From assembly GCA_017461745.1 (NCBI GenBank), contig JAFTXE010000006.1:1-32881 (forward strand): 32,881 bases of DNA. Direction: 5' to 3'. Below the pieces are notes generated by a model. The model made no database searches, had not been told where the DNA came from, and saw only the letters and a program-made list of their open reading frames with translations. This document shows, one piece after another, positions 5,292-13,117 of this stretch; the first letter of the stretch is position 1; each line of letters opens with the position of its first letter. This DNA comes from Clostridia bacterium (GTDB taxonomy: Bacteria > Bacillota > Clostridia > Oscillospirales > CAG-272). A program made the translations under genes and the position numbers.

Positions 5292-6422
5292 ATGATGGGC
5301 TTTTGCGGTGCATTGAATTTTGAAGAGGAACGGATAAGCTTTTCAATGCTGAAAAGAATGTACGGTCTTCACGGCGCGGGGTGCGCTTATATAAACCGTG
5401 AGTTTGGGATTATGTGCGGTGGAGAGGGTAATTTTGATGAATGCTCGCTTCAACCCGTGACCGTTCGCTATAATAACGCTCTGTATACCGCCGCTATAGT
5501 TGCTCCCGAACGAATGCGGGGAATGGAAGGAAGTACGGCGCAAGGAGTGCTTGAGGGGTATTTTGAGGAGGGGGAGGAGTATATCCGACGCCTCGAATTT
5601 CCTTATGCATTGGCACTGTACGATTCAAGATGCGGAGAGCTGTTGCTTGCCAAGGGGGAAAAGGGTGATAAGCCACTATTTTATACCTTCCGTGACGGAA
5701 CGATGTATTTTGCGACCTCCTTGCGACCGCTCTTTCGGCTGTACGGTGGCTGTGTGCGTGTCAATAAGAAGGTACTTGTGTCACATATATCGGGTGAGTA
5801 TTCGACTATTCCCGAGGAGCTCTTTTGCGATATACGCCCCATCAGACCATCTCGCAGACTCGTATGCTCTCGCTTCGGTCATACCGAAGTGCCTGCGCCT
5901 GTTGGAGTGGGGATTAAGGAAAGACAAAGTGATATGGATAGCTTCGTAATGCCCGAATATTCAAAAAAGACGGATATGCGCAGAATTCTTACGGACTCTC
6001 TGTTTGCCTTTGATTATCCGCAATTTGATTGCTTTATGCCGTCACTTTTGCCATACGTCAAGGCGGCTGCGGCTGACGGAAGGACAGAGGTCGATATATT
6101 AGACTCGCTTGCGGATAATTACGCAGATTATTCATTGGAGAGGGCGGAGAGAATAGGGAGTCTTTACGGTGTTGACGTGCGCGTATCTGCAACGGCTGAC
6201 GCTTGCGTCAGCGCAAGAGAGCTAAAGGCAATGGAGAAACAGATAGACACGGTATTGTCCGAATATCTGCAAAGCCCGTACGGCGTTTCGGAAAGCCTTG
6301 TGAGCGACGAGCTTTTAGATGAAATATACGATGATAAAAGCGTTCAAAGAAGGATACACAGAAAGGGAATGCTTTGCCAGACGGCTATGTGGTTTGAATG
6401 CTATAATCTCGTGTTGGTATAA
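5292..6422 (+). CDS. Asparagine synthetase-like protein lacking catalytic residues
   Basis: The N-terminal 190 residues follow the class II glutamine amidotransferase fold of AsnB: MMGFCGALN aligns with the usual MCGFCGF start, and YALALYDSR...LLLAKGEKGDKPLFY aligns with FALYD...RDRxGxKPLYY. The nucleophile Cys2 is replaced by Met. In the second part the ATP-pyrophosphatase signature SGGxDS is absent, and the domain is only about 170 residues instead of 300 or more. A C-terminal block (SPYGVSESLVSDELLDEIYD...MLCQTAMWFE) still resembles AsnB ends. The protein (376 residues) therefore cannot be a normal asparagine synthetase; it may be a pseudoenzyme or a decaying paralogue. The frame is intact, which favours a maintained function. 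The start at 5292 is preferred over 5295 because it keeps the alignment to MCGFCG. Confidence 0.7.
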   Translation: MMGFCGALNFEEERISFSMLKRMYGLHGAGCAYINREFGIMCGGEGNFDECSLQPVTVRYNNALYTAAIVAPERMRGMEGSTAQGVLEGYFEEGEEYIRRLEFPYALALYDSRCGELLLAKGEKGDKPLFYTFRDGTMYFATSLRPLFRLYGGCVRVNKKVLVSHISGEYSTIPEELFCDIRPIRPSRRLVCSRFGHTEVPAPVGVGIKERQSDMDSFVMPEYSKKTDMRRILTDSLFAFDYPQFDCFMPSLLPYVKAAAADGRTEVDILDSLADNYADYSLERAERIGSLYGVDVRVSATADACVSARELKAMEKQIDTVLSEYLQSPYGVSESLVSDELLDEIYDDKSVQRRIHRKGMLCQTAMWFECYNLVLV

Positions 6423-6469
6423 TTGTAGTTGAGAAAGCTTAATCGTAAGTTGCAAATGTTTTCTGACGG

Positions 6470-6498
6470 TTGACTTTTTTTATTCTCCATGATATAAT
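6470..6498 (+). promoter_or_regulatory. Sigma-A promoter of the GH28-like gene
   Basis: TTGACT (6470-6475), 17-bp spacer, TATAAT (6493-6498), 35 bp before the start codon. Confidence 0.8.
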
Positions 6499-6533
6499 TA
6501 AATTAATTATATGTTCAGAACAGGAGAATAAAA

Positions 6534-7847
6534 ATGAACGTTAGTATAATGCCTTGCGGTGAGGATTGCACGCAGCTTATTCAAAATGCTATTGACGAAT
6601 GCTTTTTGGCGGGGGGCGGTACGGTAACTCTTGAGGACGGCGAATACCACCTCGGCGGAATTCGCGTGCGCAGTAATATCACCCTTTATCTCAAAAGCGG
6701 AGTAAAGCTGATAGCTACGAGAGATATAAGCAAATACGATATTATAAGAAGAGATACCGTTGAGCCTATTCCCGATAAATATAAGACCGACGCGCTGTGG
6801 TCAAAGGCTCGTCCCGACAGAGATAACAGCTATATTCTGCTACCGGGGAGCAAGTGGACTGACGCAATTATCAGAATAGTTGACGCAAGCAACGTAAAGA
6901 TAATAGCAGAGAAAGGCGCTTTGATAGACGGCTGTAACAGCTACGATCCCCTTGGAGAAGAACGGTATCGCGGTGTTCACGGAATCAGCGCATACTTTTC
7001 TGAGAATCTTGAATTTGAAGGGTATACTATCAAGGATACGGGCAATTGGGCGCATTGTGTATATTTTTGTAAGAACATGAGCTTTAGGAATATTACCGTT
7101 CTTGCGGGGCACGACGGTATTCATGTGGCAGCTTCTGATAATATTGAGATATCGGATTGCGAAATGTATACGGGAGATGACGCTATTGCGGGCTTCGATC
7201 TGTATCGTATGACGGTCAGAAATTGCATAGTGAGTACTGCGTGTAGCTCCTTCCGAATCGGCGGAACCGATATATTGATAGAGAATTGCCGTAACGTTGT
7301 TCCCGTTAAGTACAGCTTCCGCGGCTCTATGACACCCGAAGAAAAACAAGCGGGAGCTCCATCGGAAACGGGAAGAAAGACGACGCTGTCCGCGTTTACG
7401 TATTACTCGGATTTTACGCTCAACGTTCGTCATGCCCCAGGGAATATAGTGATAAGGAACTGCTCGTTTGAGGGAACGTCAAGATTGTTGCACTACAATT
7501 TTTCGGGTAACGAGCCATGGCAGAAAAACAGACCTCTTGATAGCGTAACCTTTGAAAACGTAAAGGCGGCTGGAGTTGGAATGTCTCTGTGCGCCTACGG
7601 AAGTGAGGAATATCCGTTGACGCTTAAAATGACAGATTGCGATATTTCCTTTGCGGAGGAGCAGAGTAGCTTTGTAAGAGCTTTCGGATATAAGCTGATA
7701 GAGCTTAAAAACGTAAATATTAAAAACGTAAACGGAAGCACGGTGCGTTCTTACGGCTGTGATGGAGATATTAAAGTTCATGACGTTAAAGGCACGGATG
7801 AGACTCTTGCGATTGCCGACGAGGAATTTTTCGCTAAGGCAATATGA
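6534..7847 (+). CDS. GH28-like right-handed beta-helix protein (polygalacturonase family)
   Basis: The 437-residue protein has the N-terminal pattern of pectin-degrading beta-helix enzymes (IQNAIDECFLAGGGTVTLEDGEYHLGGIRVRSNITLYL) and repeated short strands such as NVKIIAEKG, NIEISDCEMY and NIVIRNCSF. The GH28 active-site region is recognisable: HDGIHV in place of the NTDG motif, then TGDDAIA for the GDDC motif carrying two catalytic Asp. No signal peptide is visible, so it would act inside the cell on imported oligosaccharides, or have diverged from pectin. It starts after ACAGGAGAATAAAA and has its own promoter. The convergent AraC regulator next door may control it. Substrate cannot be stated. 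Confidence 0.82.
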   Translation: MNVSIMPCGEDCTQLIQNAIDECFLAGGGTVTLEDGEYHLGGIRVRSNITLYLKSGVKLIATRDISKYDIIRRDTVEPIPDKYKTDALWSKARPDRDNSYILLPGSKWTDAIIRIVDASNVKIIAEKGALIDGCNSYDPLGEERYRGVHGISAYFSENLEFEGYTIKDTGNWAHCVYFCKNMSFRNITVLAGHDGIHVAASDNIEISDCEMYTGDDAIAGFDLYRMTVRNCIVSTACSSFRIGGTDILIENCRNVVPVKYSFRGSMTPEEKQAGAPSETGRKTTLSAFTYYSDFTLNVRHAPGNIVIRNCSFEGTSRLLHYNFSGNEPWQKNRPLDSVTFENVKAAGVGMSLCAYGSEEYPLTLKMTDCDISFAEEQSSFVRAFGYKLIELKNVNIKNVNGSTVRSYGCDGDIKVHDVKGTDETLAIADEEFFAKAI

Positions 7848-7874
7848 AAATTTAGCTTATGAATAGATATTTAA

Positions 7875-7910
7875 AGGTGGCTTTCTATGAAGGAAAGCCA
7901 CCTGAATTTT
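7875..7910 (+). terminator. Bidirectional terminator between GH28-like gene and AraC gene
   Basis: AGGTGGCTTTC (7875-7885) and GAAAGCCACCT (7893-7903) form an 11-bp stem, with T-rich sequence on the plus side (GAATTTTATC) and A/T-rich sequence on the other. It sits between two convergent genes. Confidence 0.75.
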
Positions 7911-7924
7911 ATCTATTTATTATT

Positions 7925-8719
7925 TTACTTTTTTACTCGATATTCACTTGGTGTTATACCCATTTGCTTTTTGAAGGCTCTGTTGAAGGTCCTCATGGTG
8001 TTAAAGCCTACGAGGTCACTTATTTCCGTTACGGATTTATCGGTTTTTTTGAGATACTTGCAGGCGTTTGAAACGCGAATGGAATTGATATAATCGTTAA
8101 AGCCCATATGAAGTCTGTTGCTCATTATATGGGAAATATAATATTTGCTTATATGAAGCTCACGCTCCAGCATGTCGAGAGATAAGGGCTTATCGTAATT
8201 GTTTATACAGTAATTTAGAATGAGCCCGAGCACGTTTGACTCCTTTGACTCAATATCCCTGAGCGACATTTTTTGCAGAATACGCCCGAAAAAAGCAAGC
8301 AGATAGCCGTGAAGTATCTCGTCCCTGAAGCTTTCCTCGCCGTAATACGTCTCGGATATTTTAGACGCCAATTGCCAAAGTTCTCCGACAGCGCCTCCCT
8401 TGATGAGATTTGACTCGGGCAAACATGCGGTAAACGTTTTCGTGAGCTCTGAGATAATGTCGGGATTGACTATCAGCAGTATGTAATTTTCACGCTCTAT
8501 GGTGTCAAAGCGATGTACTTGATTGGGAAATACTATTATCACGTCTCCTGACTCGACGTCGTATACAGTATCGTCTATCGTAACTTTCGTTTTTCCGCTC
8601 GTAACGAGGGCAAGCTCAATGTGATAATGCAGATGAGAGGTATATCCCAAGGTCTTCTTAGTCACGTTGGAATTGCGCAAGTAGATGTTAATACGCTTGT
8701 TTTCGTAAAAGGCTGCCAT
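7925..8719 (-). CDS. AraC-family transcriptional regulator with cupin sensor domain
   Basis: The 264-residue protein has an N-terminal cupin-like sensor (about 20-95: HLHYHIELALVTSGKTKVTIDD, GDVIIVFPNQVHRF) and a C-terminal double helix-turn-helix (about 160-264) with LSLDMLERELHISKYYISHIMSNRLHMGFNDYIN and the closing signature SDLVGFNTMRTFNRAFKKQMGITPSEYR. Such proteins usually sense a sugar and activate carbohydrate genes. The GH28-like gene (convergent) and the glycosyltransferase gene (divergent) are candidate targets. The start has an AGGAGAACAG ribosome binding site and a promoter 28-57 bp upstream. Confidence 0.93.
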   Translation of the reverse strand: MAAFYENKRINIYLRNSNVTKKTLGYTSHLHYHIELALVTSGKTKVTIDDTVYDVESGDVIIVFPNQVHRFDTIERENYILLIVNPDIISELTKTFTACLPESNLIKGGAVGELWQLASKISETYYGEESFRDEILHGYLLAFFGRILQKMSLRDIESKESNVLGLILNYCINNYDKPLSLDMLERELHISKYYISHIMSNRLHMGFNDYINSIRVSNACKYLKKTDKSVTEISDLVGFNTMRTFNRAFKKQMGITPSEYRVKK

Positions 8720-8747
8720 TCTGTTCTCCTGAAATGAGTATATAATT

Positions 8748-8776
8748 ATTGTACCACAATATTTGTCTTATTTCAA
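8748..8776 (-). promoter_or_regulatory. Promoter of the AraC-family gene
   Basis: On the minus strand: TTGAAA (8776-8771), 17-bp spacer, TACAAT (8753-8748). Confidence 0.7.
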
Positions 8777-8862
8777 GAGGATTTTTTTATTTTTTGTCGA
8801 TATTCAAAATCTGTGGAATACGTTTCTCCGCTTTGGAAATAATATGTAAAAACGGAGGGCGT

Positions 8863-10896
8863 ATGAGGATATTATTAGTTACGGGCGAAATGAACAGCGG
8901 TGGCGCTGAAACTCACGTTTATGAGCTTGCTCGAAGTCTCTGTAACGCTGGACACACGGTGACGCTTGCGTCGGTGGGTGGACGGCTTGCGAGAGAGCTT
9001 GGTACTATGGGAGTAAAAAATATACGTCTTCCTCTCAATAGCAAATCACCTTTTTCACTTGCGTTTTCCGTAAAAAAAGTGAAAAGACTTATAAAAAGCA
9101 ATAATTATCAAATAGTCCACGCGCATACGAGAATAGCCGCCATGGTATGCCACTTGGCTTGTAAAAATAAAAAATGCGCGTTCGTAACGACCGTTCATGC
9201 TCATTTCAAAAGCAATTTTTTATTTGATAAGCTTTCTCGTTGGGGCTGCGCGAGTATTGCCGTGAGTGAGGATCTGAAGGATTACCTTCTGACTCATAGC
9301 GACCGAGTTCTTGCTCGGAATATTCGCGTAATACCAAACGGAATTGATACCGACAAGTTTTTTCCTTTGAAAAACAGTAGCGTGGTAAAAAGGGTCGTAT
9401 TTGCCAGCAGACTTGATGCAGACTGCTCCGAGGTCGCATATTTACTTTGCTCGGTAGCCAAAAGACTTCTTTGCCGATTTGAAGACGTTCAGATAGTTAT
9501 ATGCGGAGGCGGCTCGGAATATCTGACGCTCAAAAGACTTGCGCAAGAAGTCAACGCCGAGCTTGGAAGGAAAGTAATATTTACTCTTGGTAACGTTGAA
9601 AATATGGCAGAGATCTTGCAAGGGGCGTCTGTTTTTGTAGGTGTGTCGCGCGCGGCTCTTGAGGCTATGTGTTGCGCGCTACCCGTAATAATTGGCGGCA
9701 ACGAGGGATATATAGGAGCGCTTGATGAGAACAATCTTGCCGCCGCAGAGCAAACGAATTTCTGCGCCAGAGGCTGTGAGAGGGTCAATGAGGAAAAGCT
9801 TTTTGCTTCTTTGGTTTCAATTCTGTCATTGACGCAAGCTGAAAGACGCGAGCAAGGTGAGGCTCTAAGGCGCTATGCGGCAGAGCGTCATTCCGTTGGC
9901 GTAATGCGAGAGATGACGGAGGAGTTTTATCAAAACGCAATGAAAAGAGCAAAAAGTGGCAAGCGCGGCGTTCTGCTGTGCGGATATTACGGCTATGGAA
10001 ATATGGGTGACGATGCGCTTTTGATGAGCGCCGTTCAGAGAGCGCACTGCAAGTTTCCGAGTCTGCCCGTATGCGCGCTTACCGCTCACGGTAAAAGAGA
10101 TAGCGATAAATTCGGTGTCAGATGCGCGTCCCGCTCAAATATCATAACGCTTATCAAGGAGATAAAGAATGCCGAGACAGTGGTCTTTGGCGGCGGGACG
10201 TTGTTTCAGAATACTACGTCCTCACGTTCGCTGTGGTACTATATTTTTATTTTAAGATTGGCTCAGAGGCTTGGTAAACGCACGGAGCTTTGGGGAAACG
10301 GAATAGGCAGAATATCGGGAAAATGCGCAAAAAATGCATCTGCAAGAGCAATTTGCGAGTGCGATTACGTTGGCTTGCGTGACGAGGAGTCTATAAAGCT
10401 TGCTTATCACTTGGCAAAGGAGCGAGGGGGAGAGCTTCTCCATATAAGACTTGAGAAGGACCTTGCAATGTGCAACGCCGAGTATGACGCGGAGCGGGCG
10501 GAATATATTCTGCGCAAAATGGGTATTTCAAGGTCAAATAAAATTGCCGTCGTTGTCCTTCGAGGTAGCGACGGGCGAAAGTATACGGAAAGGGCAGAAA
10601 TTTTGGTGAAAGCTCTTTTAAACGACGGAATAGTCCCCGTATTTGCCGTAATGTTTGCAAAAGAGGATATGGAAATCTGCAAAACCATGAGCAAGCGGCT
10701 CGGCTGCGCTATTGCGTATCCTTTGGGCGTTGACGCTCTCAGAGGTATTATGAAAAAAGCGGAGGTCGTGATAGGTATGCGATATCACGCTTTGGTATTC
10801 GCTCATTCCGTCGGCACTCGTTTTATAGGAATAGGAAGTGAGCCTAAAATACGGCGCTTTTGTTACTCGCATAACGGAGTTTTTTGGGATAAATAA
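8863..10896 (+). CDS. Glycosyltransferase fused to CsaB-type polysaccharide pyruvyltransferase
   Basis: A 677-residue two-domain protein. Residues 1 to about 360 are a GT-B, family-4-like glycosyltransferase (MRILLVTGEMNSGGAETHV, HAHTRIAAMVCHL, VIPNGIDTDKF, the GASVFVGVSRAALEAMCCALPVI acceptor/donor region). From residue about 370, GYYGYGNMGDDALL, VVFGGGTLFQN and GMRYHALVFAHSVG mark a CsaB-like pyruvyltransferase, which adds ketal pyruvate to secondary cell-wall polymer so that SLH-domain proteins can bind. The fusion suggests sugar addition and pyruvylation of the same polymer. The start is at 8863 after ACGGAGGGCGT; an in-frame ATG at 8749 is upstream of the ribosome binding site and its segment is not conserved-looking. 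The C terminus ends only about 30 residues after the RYHAL motif, shorter than I expect for CsaB. Confidence 0.87.
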   Translation: MRILLVTGEMNSGGAETHVYELARSLCNAGHTVTLASVGGRLARELGTMGVKNIRLPLNSKSPFSLAFSVKKVKRLIKSNNYQIVHAHTRIAAMVCHLACKNKKCAFVTTVHAHFKSNFLFDKLSRWGCASIAVSEDLKDYLLTHSDRVLARNIRVIPNGIDTDKFFPLKNSSVVKRVVFASRLDADCSEVAYLLCSVAKRLLCRFEDVQIVICGGGSEYLTLKRLAQEVNAELGRKVIFTLGNVENMAEILQGASVFVGVSRAALEAMCCALPVIIGGNEGYIGALDENNLAAAEQTNFCARGCERVNEEKLFASLVSILSLTQAERREQGEALRRYAAERHSVGVMREMTEEFYQNAMKRAKSGKRGVLLCGYYGYGNMGDDALLMSAVQRAHCKFPSLPVCALTAHGKRDSDKFGVRCASRSNIITLIKEIKNAETVVFGGGTLFQNTTSSRSLWYYIFILRLAQRLGKRTELWGNGIGRISGKCAKNASARAICECDYVGLRDEESIKLAYHLAKERGGELLHIRLEKDLAMCNAEYDAERAEYILRKMGISRSNKIAVVVLRGSDGRKYTERAEILVKALLNDGIVPVFAVMFAKEDMEICKTMSKRLGCAIAYPLGVDALRGIMKKAEVVIGMRYHALVFAHSVGTRFIGIGSEPKIRRFCYSHNGVFWDK

Positions 10897-10898
10897 AA

Positions 10899-10926
10899 CA
10901 AGGGGCTGTAATGATACAGTCCCTTG
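10899..10926 (-). terminator. Terminator between convergent genes
   Basis: CAAGGGGCTGT (10899-10909) pairs with ACAGTCCCTTG (10916-10926). The minus-strand product is followed by TTGTTTTATT, so it best terminates the lipoprotein operon and may also serve the plus-strand fusion gene. Confidence 0.75.
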
Positions 10927-10934
10927 CTTGTGGT

Positions 10935-12158
10935 TTAATTGAAATACAGTACGTCCGAGGTGTCAAAGACTTTAGCGAGTCCCGTTTGAGCGTAGTCGCC
11001 AAGCTTGGAATTAACGTAGCTTTGGTCTATGGGATAAGAAATGCTTTTTTGAGGAACGCTTCCGTATATCGCTCTGTATATCATATGCGCTCCGACGTAT
11101 CCCGCAAGCGCGGTGCTGTGACCGTAACTGTCCTGACGGCAGAAATCATTTGACGTTGCGGCTCTGCTTGCTATCAACTGATTTATTTCTTCCTTCCAAT
11201 TGAGGCAGAGCAGGGAAGGAAATCTCGTTTTTGCGGAGTTTATAACAGACGTGTTTTCATTGTGCGCGGGAAAAATAACGAGCTCGGTCTTTGAAGAATC
11301 ACAGTAATTTTTAAGAACCGAAAGGTTATCTATTTCCGATGAAGAATAAAATCCGCATATAAATACGACATCGTAATAGCCGGATAGTATCTGTTCAACG
11401 ATATAAGGATCGTTTATATACGTTTCTACAGTAGCGTATCCGATTGAAATAGCTTCCACAATGCAATTCTTACCGTTTACGTTCAGCATTTCCTGAAGAA
11501 TATATCCTATATCCGACGTATTTATAAAGCTGTTGCCGAGGATAAGAATGGAATCCTTGCTTTTGAGATGAGAGAGAACGCCAAAGCCCGCATCCTGGGA
11601 GGTGTGCTGTAGAAACGCCGAAAGGTGTAGCTTGGATAGAGTGAAATCGTTTATCTCCGAGCAGCTCGTTACCAAGGTTATGGAGCGCTCAACGTTATCG
11701 ACGGTGTAGGTGTAAAAAAATCTGTGTCTGAATTTCAGACTGTCGCCGCTGCCGCTTTTTTCTATAACGTATACGGCATTTATGCCGTCATATTCTTCTT
11801 TTTTAGTTTCTATCTTTTTCCATTGATCAACGTCGTCGATTACTCCTCGGATAAGCATACCGACAGCTTTTCCGTCTCTTTCCACGGAATACGTGCCTTT
11901 GGTGTCGGGAGTGAGCTTCCATTCCTTCGGAAATACGAGATTAATTATAGTTTCGTCGTCATCGAACGCAAATTTTGAAGTGGCGTAGCCGTCGGGCTTG
12001 AATCTTTCAATGTCAAGATATAAATTATCCTCTGCCGAATCATCCGTAGCGGTGGCAGTCTGTGTGTCCGTGCTTTCGTTATCGACTATATTTCCACCGT
12101 TACAGCCGCAAAGCAACATTGAAATTATAAGCAAGAAAATAATCAGAGCTTTTTTCAT
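10935..12158 (-). CDS. Lipoprotein with C-terminal SGNH-hydrolase-like domain
   Basis: A predicted exported lipoprotein of 407 residues: MKKALIIFLLIISMLLCGC gives a signal peptide with a lipobox ending in the modified Cys19, followed by a Thr/Asp-rich linker. A middle domain of about 150 residues is unrecognised. The C-terminal part starts with SILILGNSFINTSDIGYIL, which looks like block I of SGNH/GDSL esterases with GNS in place of GDS, and contains DSYGHSTALAGYVGAHMIYRAIYG, where a D-x-x-H pair would complete the site. Function and substrate are unknown; deacylation at the cell surface is possible. The start at 12158 is chosen because GGGGGA lies just upstream, whereas the ATG at 12170 has no ribosome binding site. 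It follows the smaller lipoprotein gene in one operon. Confidence 0.75.
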   Translation of the reverse strand: MKKALIIFLLIISMLLCGCNGGNIVDNESTDTQTATATDDSAEDNLYLDIERFKPDGYATSKFAFDDDETIINLVFPKEWKLTPDTKGTYSVERDGKAVGMLIRGVIDDVDQWKKIETKKEEYDGINAVYVIEKSGSGDSLKFRHRFFYTYTVDNVERSITLVTSCSEINDFTLSKLHLSAFLQHTSQDAGFGVLSHLKSKDSILILGNSFINTSDIGYILQEMLNVNGKNCIVEAISIGYATVETYINDPYIVEQILSGYYDVVFICGFYSSSEIDNLSVLKNYCDSSKTELVIFPAHNENTSVINSAKTRFPSLLCLNWKEEINQLIASRAATSNDFCRQDSYGHSTALAGYVGAHMIYRAIYGSVPQKSISYPIDQSYVNSKLGDYAQTGLAKVFDTSDVLYFN

Positions 12159-12179
12159 AAGGTCCCCCATTGTAAAAAA

Positions 12180-12623
12180 TTATTCGAACATGATATTATA
12201 AACGCCGTTTATTGCCCAAGCGGGAATATCGGTTATTATTTCATCGTGTAACTCCGTAGCTTTTGCATTATAAAGAACAGAGCCTTTATTTACCGAATAA
12301 AGCAAATCAAAATCATGTCTTGTTATATCAAAGGATTTGGAAGAAACGGCTTCTTCATTATCAGCGTCGTAAGCGCCTTTAATGGATATATAGCAATCCT
12401 CGCTGTTCGGAACGTCTAAAATATCAACGGTTATGCTGATAAGCTCATATCCTTCTAATCCGAATTCCGAGGCGGCGCGTTCTTCAAGCTTATCTATACA
12501 TTCGTCCGCAGACGCTTCAATCAAAGCGCTATCATCTACCTTATTATCCGAATTATCCGAGCAGGATACCAAAAGAGTAATGGAAATTATCAAAGAAATT
12601 AAAACGATAAATGTTTTTTTCAT
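12180..12623 (-). CDS. Small lipoprotein, unknown function
   Basis: A 147-residue protein with a signal peptide and lipobox (ITLLVSC, modified Cys21), then a short Ser/Asp/Asn linker and a compact domain (about 35-145) rich in acidic residues. No family was recognised. It has an AAAGGAGATC ribosome binding site and a recognisable promoter, and its stop lies 21 bp before the start chosen for the larger lipoprotein, so both are probably one operon and may act together at the cell surface. Confidence 0.7.
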   Translation of the reverse strand: MKKTFIVLISLIISITLLVSCSDNSDNKVDDSALIEASADECIDKLEERAASEFGLEGYELISITVDILDVPNSEDCYISIKGAYDADNEEAVSSKSFDITRHDFDLLYSVNKGSVLYNAKATELHDEIITDIPAWAINGVYNIMFE

Positions 12624-12662
12624 ATTCTCAGATCTCCTTTGTGGGTAGGTATTATTTATTAT

Positions 12663-12691
12663 AGTATAGCATATAACGACTGTTCAATCAA
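12663..12691 (-). promoter_or_regulatory. Promoter of the two-lipoprotein operon
   Basis: On the minus strand: TTGATT (12691-12686), 17-bp spacer, TATACT (12668-12663). Confidence 0.7.
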
Positions 12692-12721
12692 GTCATATTT
12701 GTAAAAAAATTCAATTTAACA

Positions 12722-12757
12722 AAAATGAGGGCTGAGTCGTTTTTGATGACTCAGCCC
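12722..12757 (-). terminator. Terminator after the PqqD-like gene
   Basis: GGGCTGAGTC (12729-12738) and GACTCAGCCC (12748-12757) form a 10-bp stem. Read on the minus strand it is followed by TCATTTTTG. Confidence 0.8.
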
Positions 12758-12763
12758 ACAGAT

Positions 12764-13117
12764 TTATTCGTTCCATTCTATAAAACGGTAACTGTCAAGT
12801 ATCTGAAAATATTTTGCGAGACGCTCGTATAGCGGATGCGCCTTTTCTCCAAAGTGCTCCTCAACATCCTTGCCGATATCGAATATCGTCCGCTCTCCGT
12901 CTATAAGCGGCCATACGAAGCTGCCGAGCTCGTCGAGATGAATATGCGATACGGCGGGCTTCTTGAATAGCTTTTGCGCTATTTTGTTAAACAAGCCCTT
13001 GTTGTCAATATCAAGCGTGACCAATCCGCCGTCGTCCTGCGACCAACGAAGATGAGAGGCACGTACGGGACGCTTGTCAAGATAATTCTTGGATATTACG
13101 TTCTTTTTCTTTTTCAT
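12764..13117 (-). CDS. PqqD-like protein (RRE-type winged-helix domain)
   Basis: A 117-residue protein whose C-terminal 70 residues follow the PqqD pattern (LDELGSFVWPLIDGERTIFDIGKDVEEHFGE, then YFQILDSYRFIEW), the fold used as precursor-peptide recognition element in peptide-modifying systems. The N terminus is strongly basic (MKKKKN). No radical SAM enzyme or precursor peptide is nearby. Instead its start overlaps the stop of the OPT transporter by 4 bp (ATGA), so the two are translationally coupled. A regulatory or accessory role for the transporter is therefore more likely than a peptide-modification role. Confidence 0.8.
   Translation of the reverse strand: MKKKKNVISKNYLDKRPVRASHLRWSQDDGGLVTLDIDNKGLFNKIAQKLFKKPAVSHIHLDELGSFVWPLIDGERTIFDIGKDVEEHFGEKAHPLYERLAKYFQILDSYRFIEWNE

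Noticed and set aside
8749-8862. Upstream 38-residue extension of the glycosyltransferase-CsaB gene
   Set aside because: The ATG at 8749 lies within the promoter of the divergent AraC gene, and a clear ribosome binding site precedes the ATG at 8863 where the conserved MRILLVTGEM begins.
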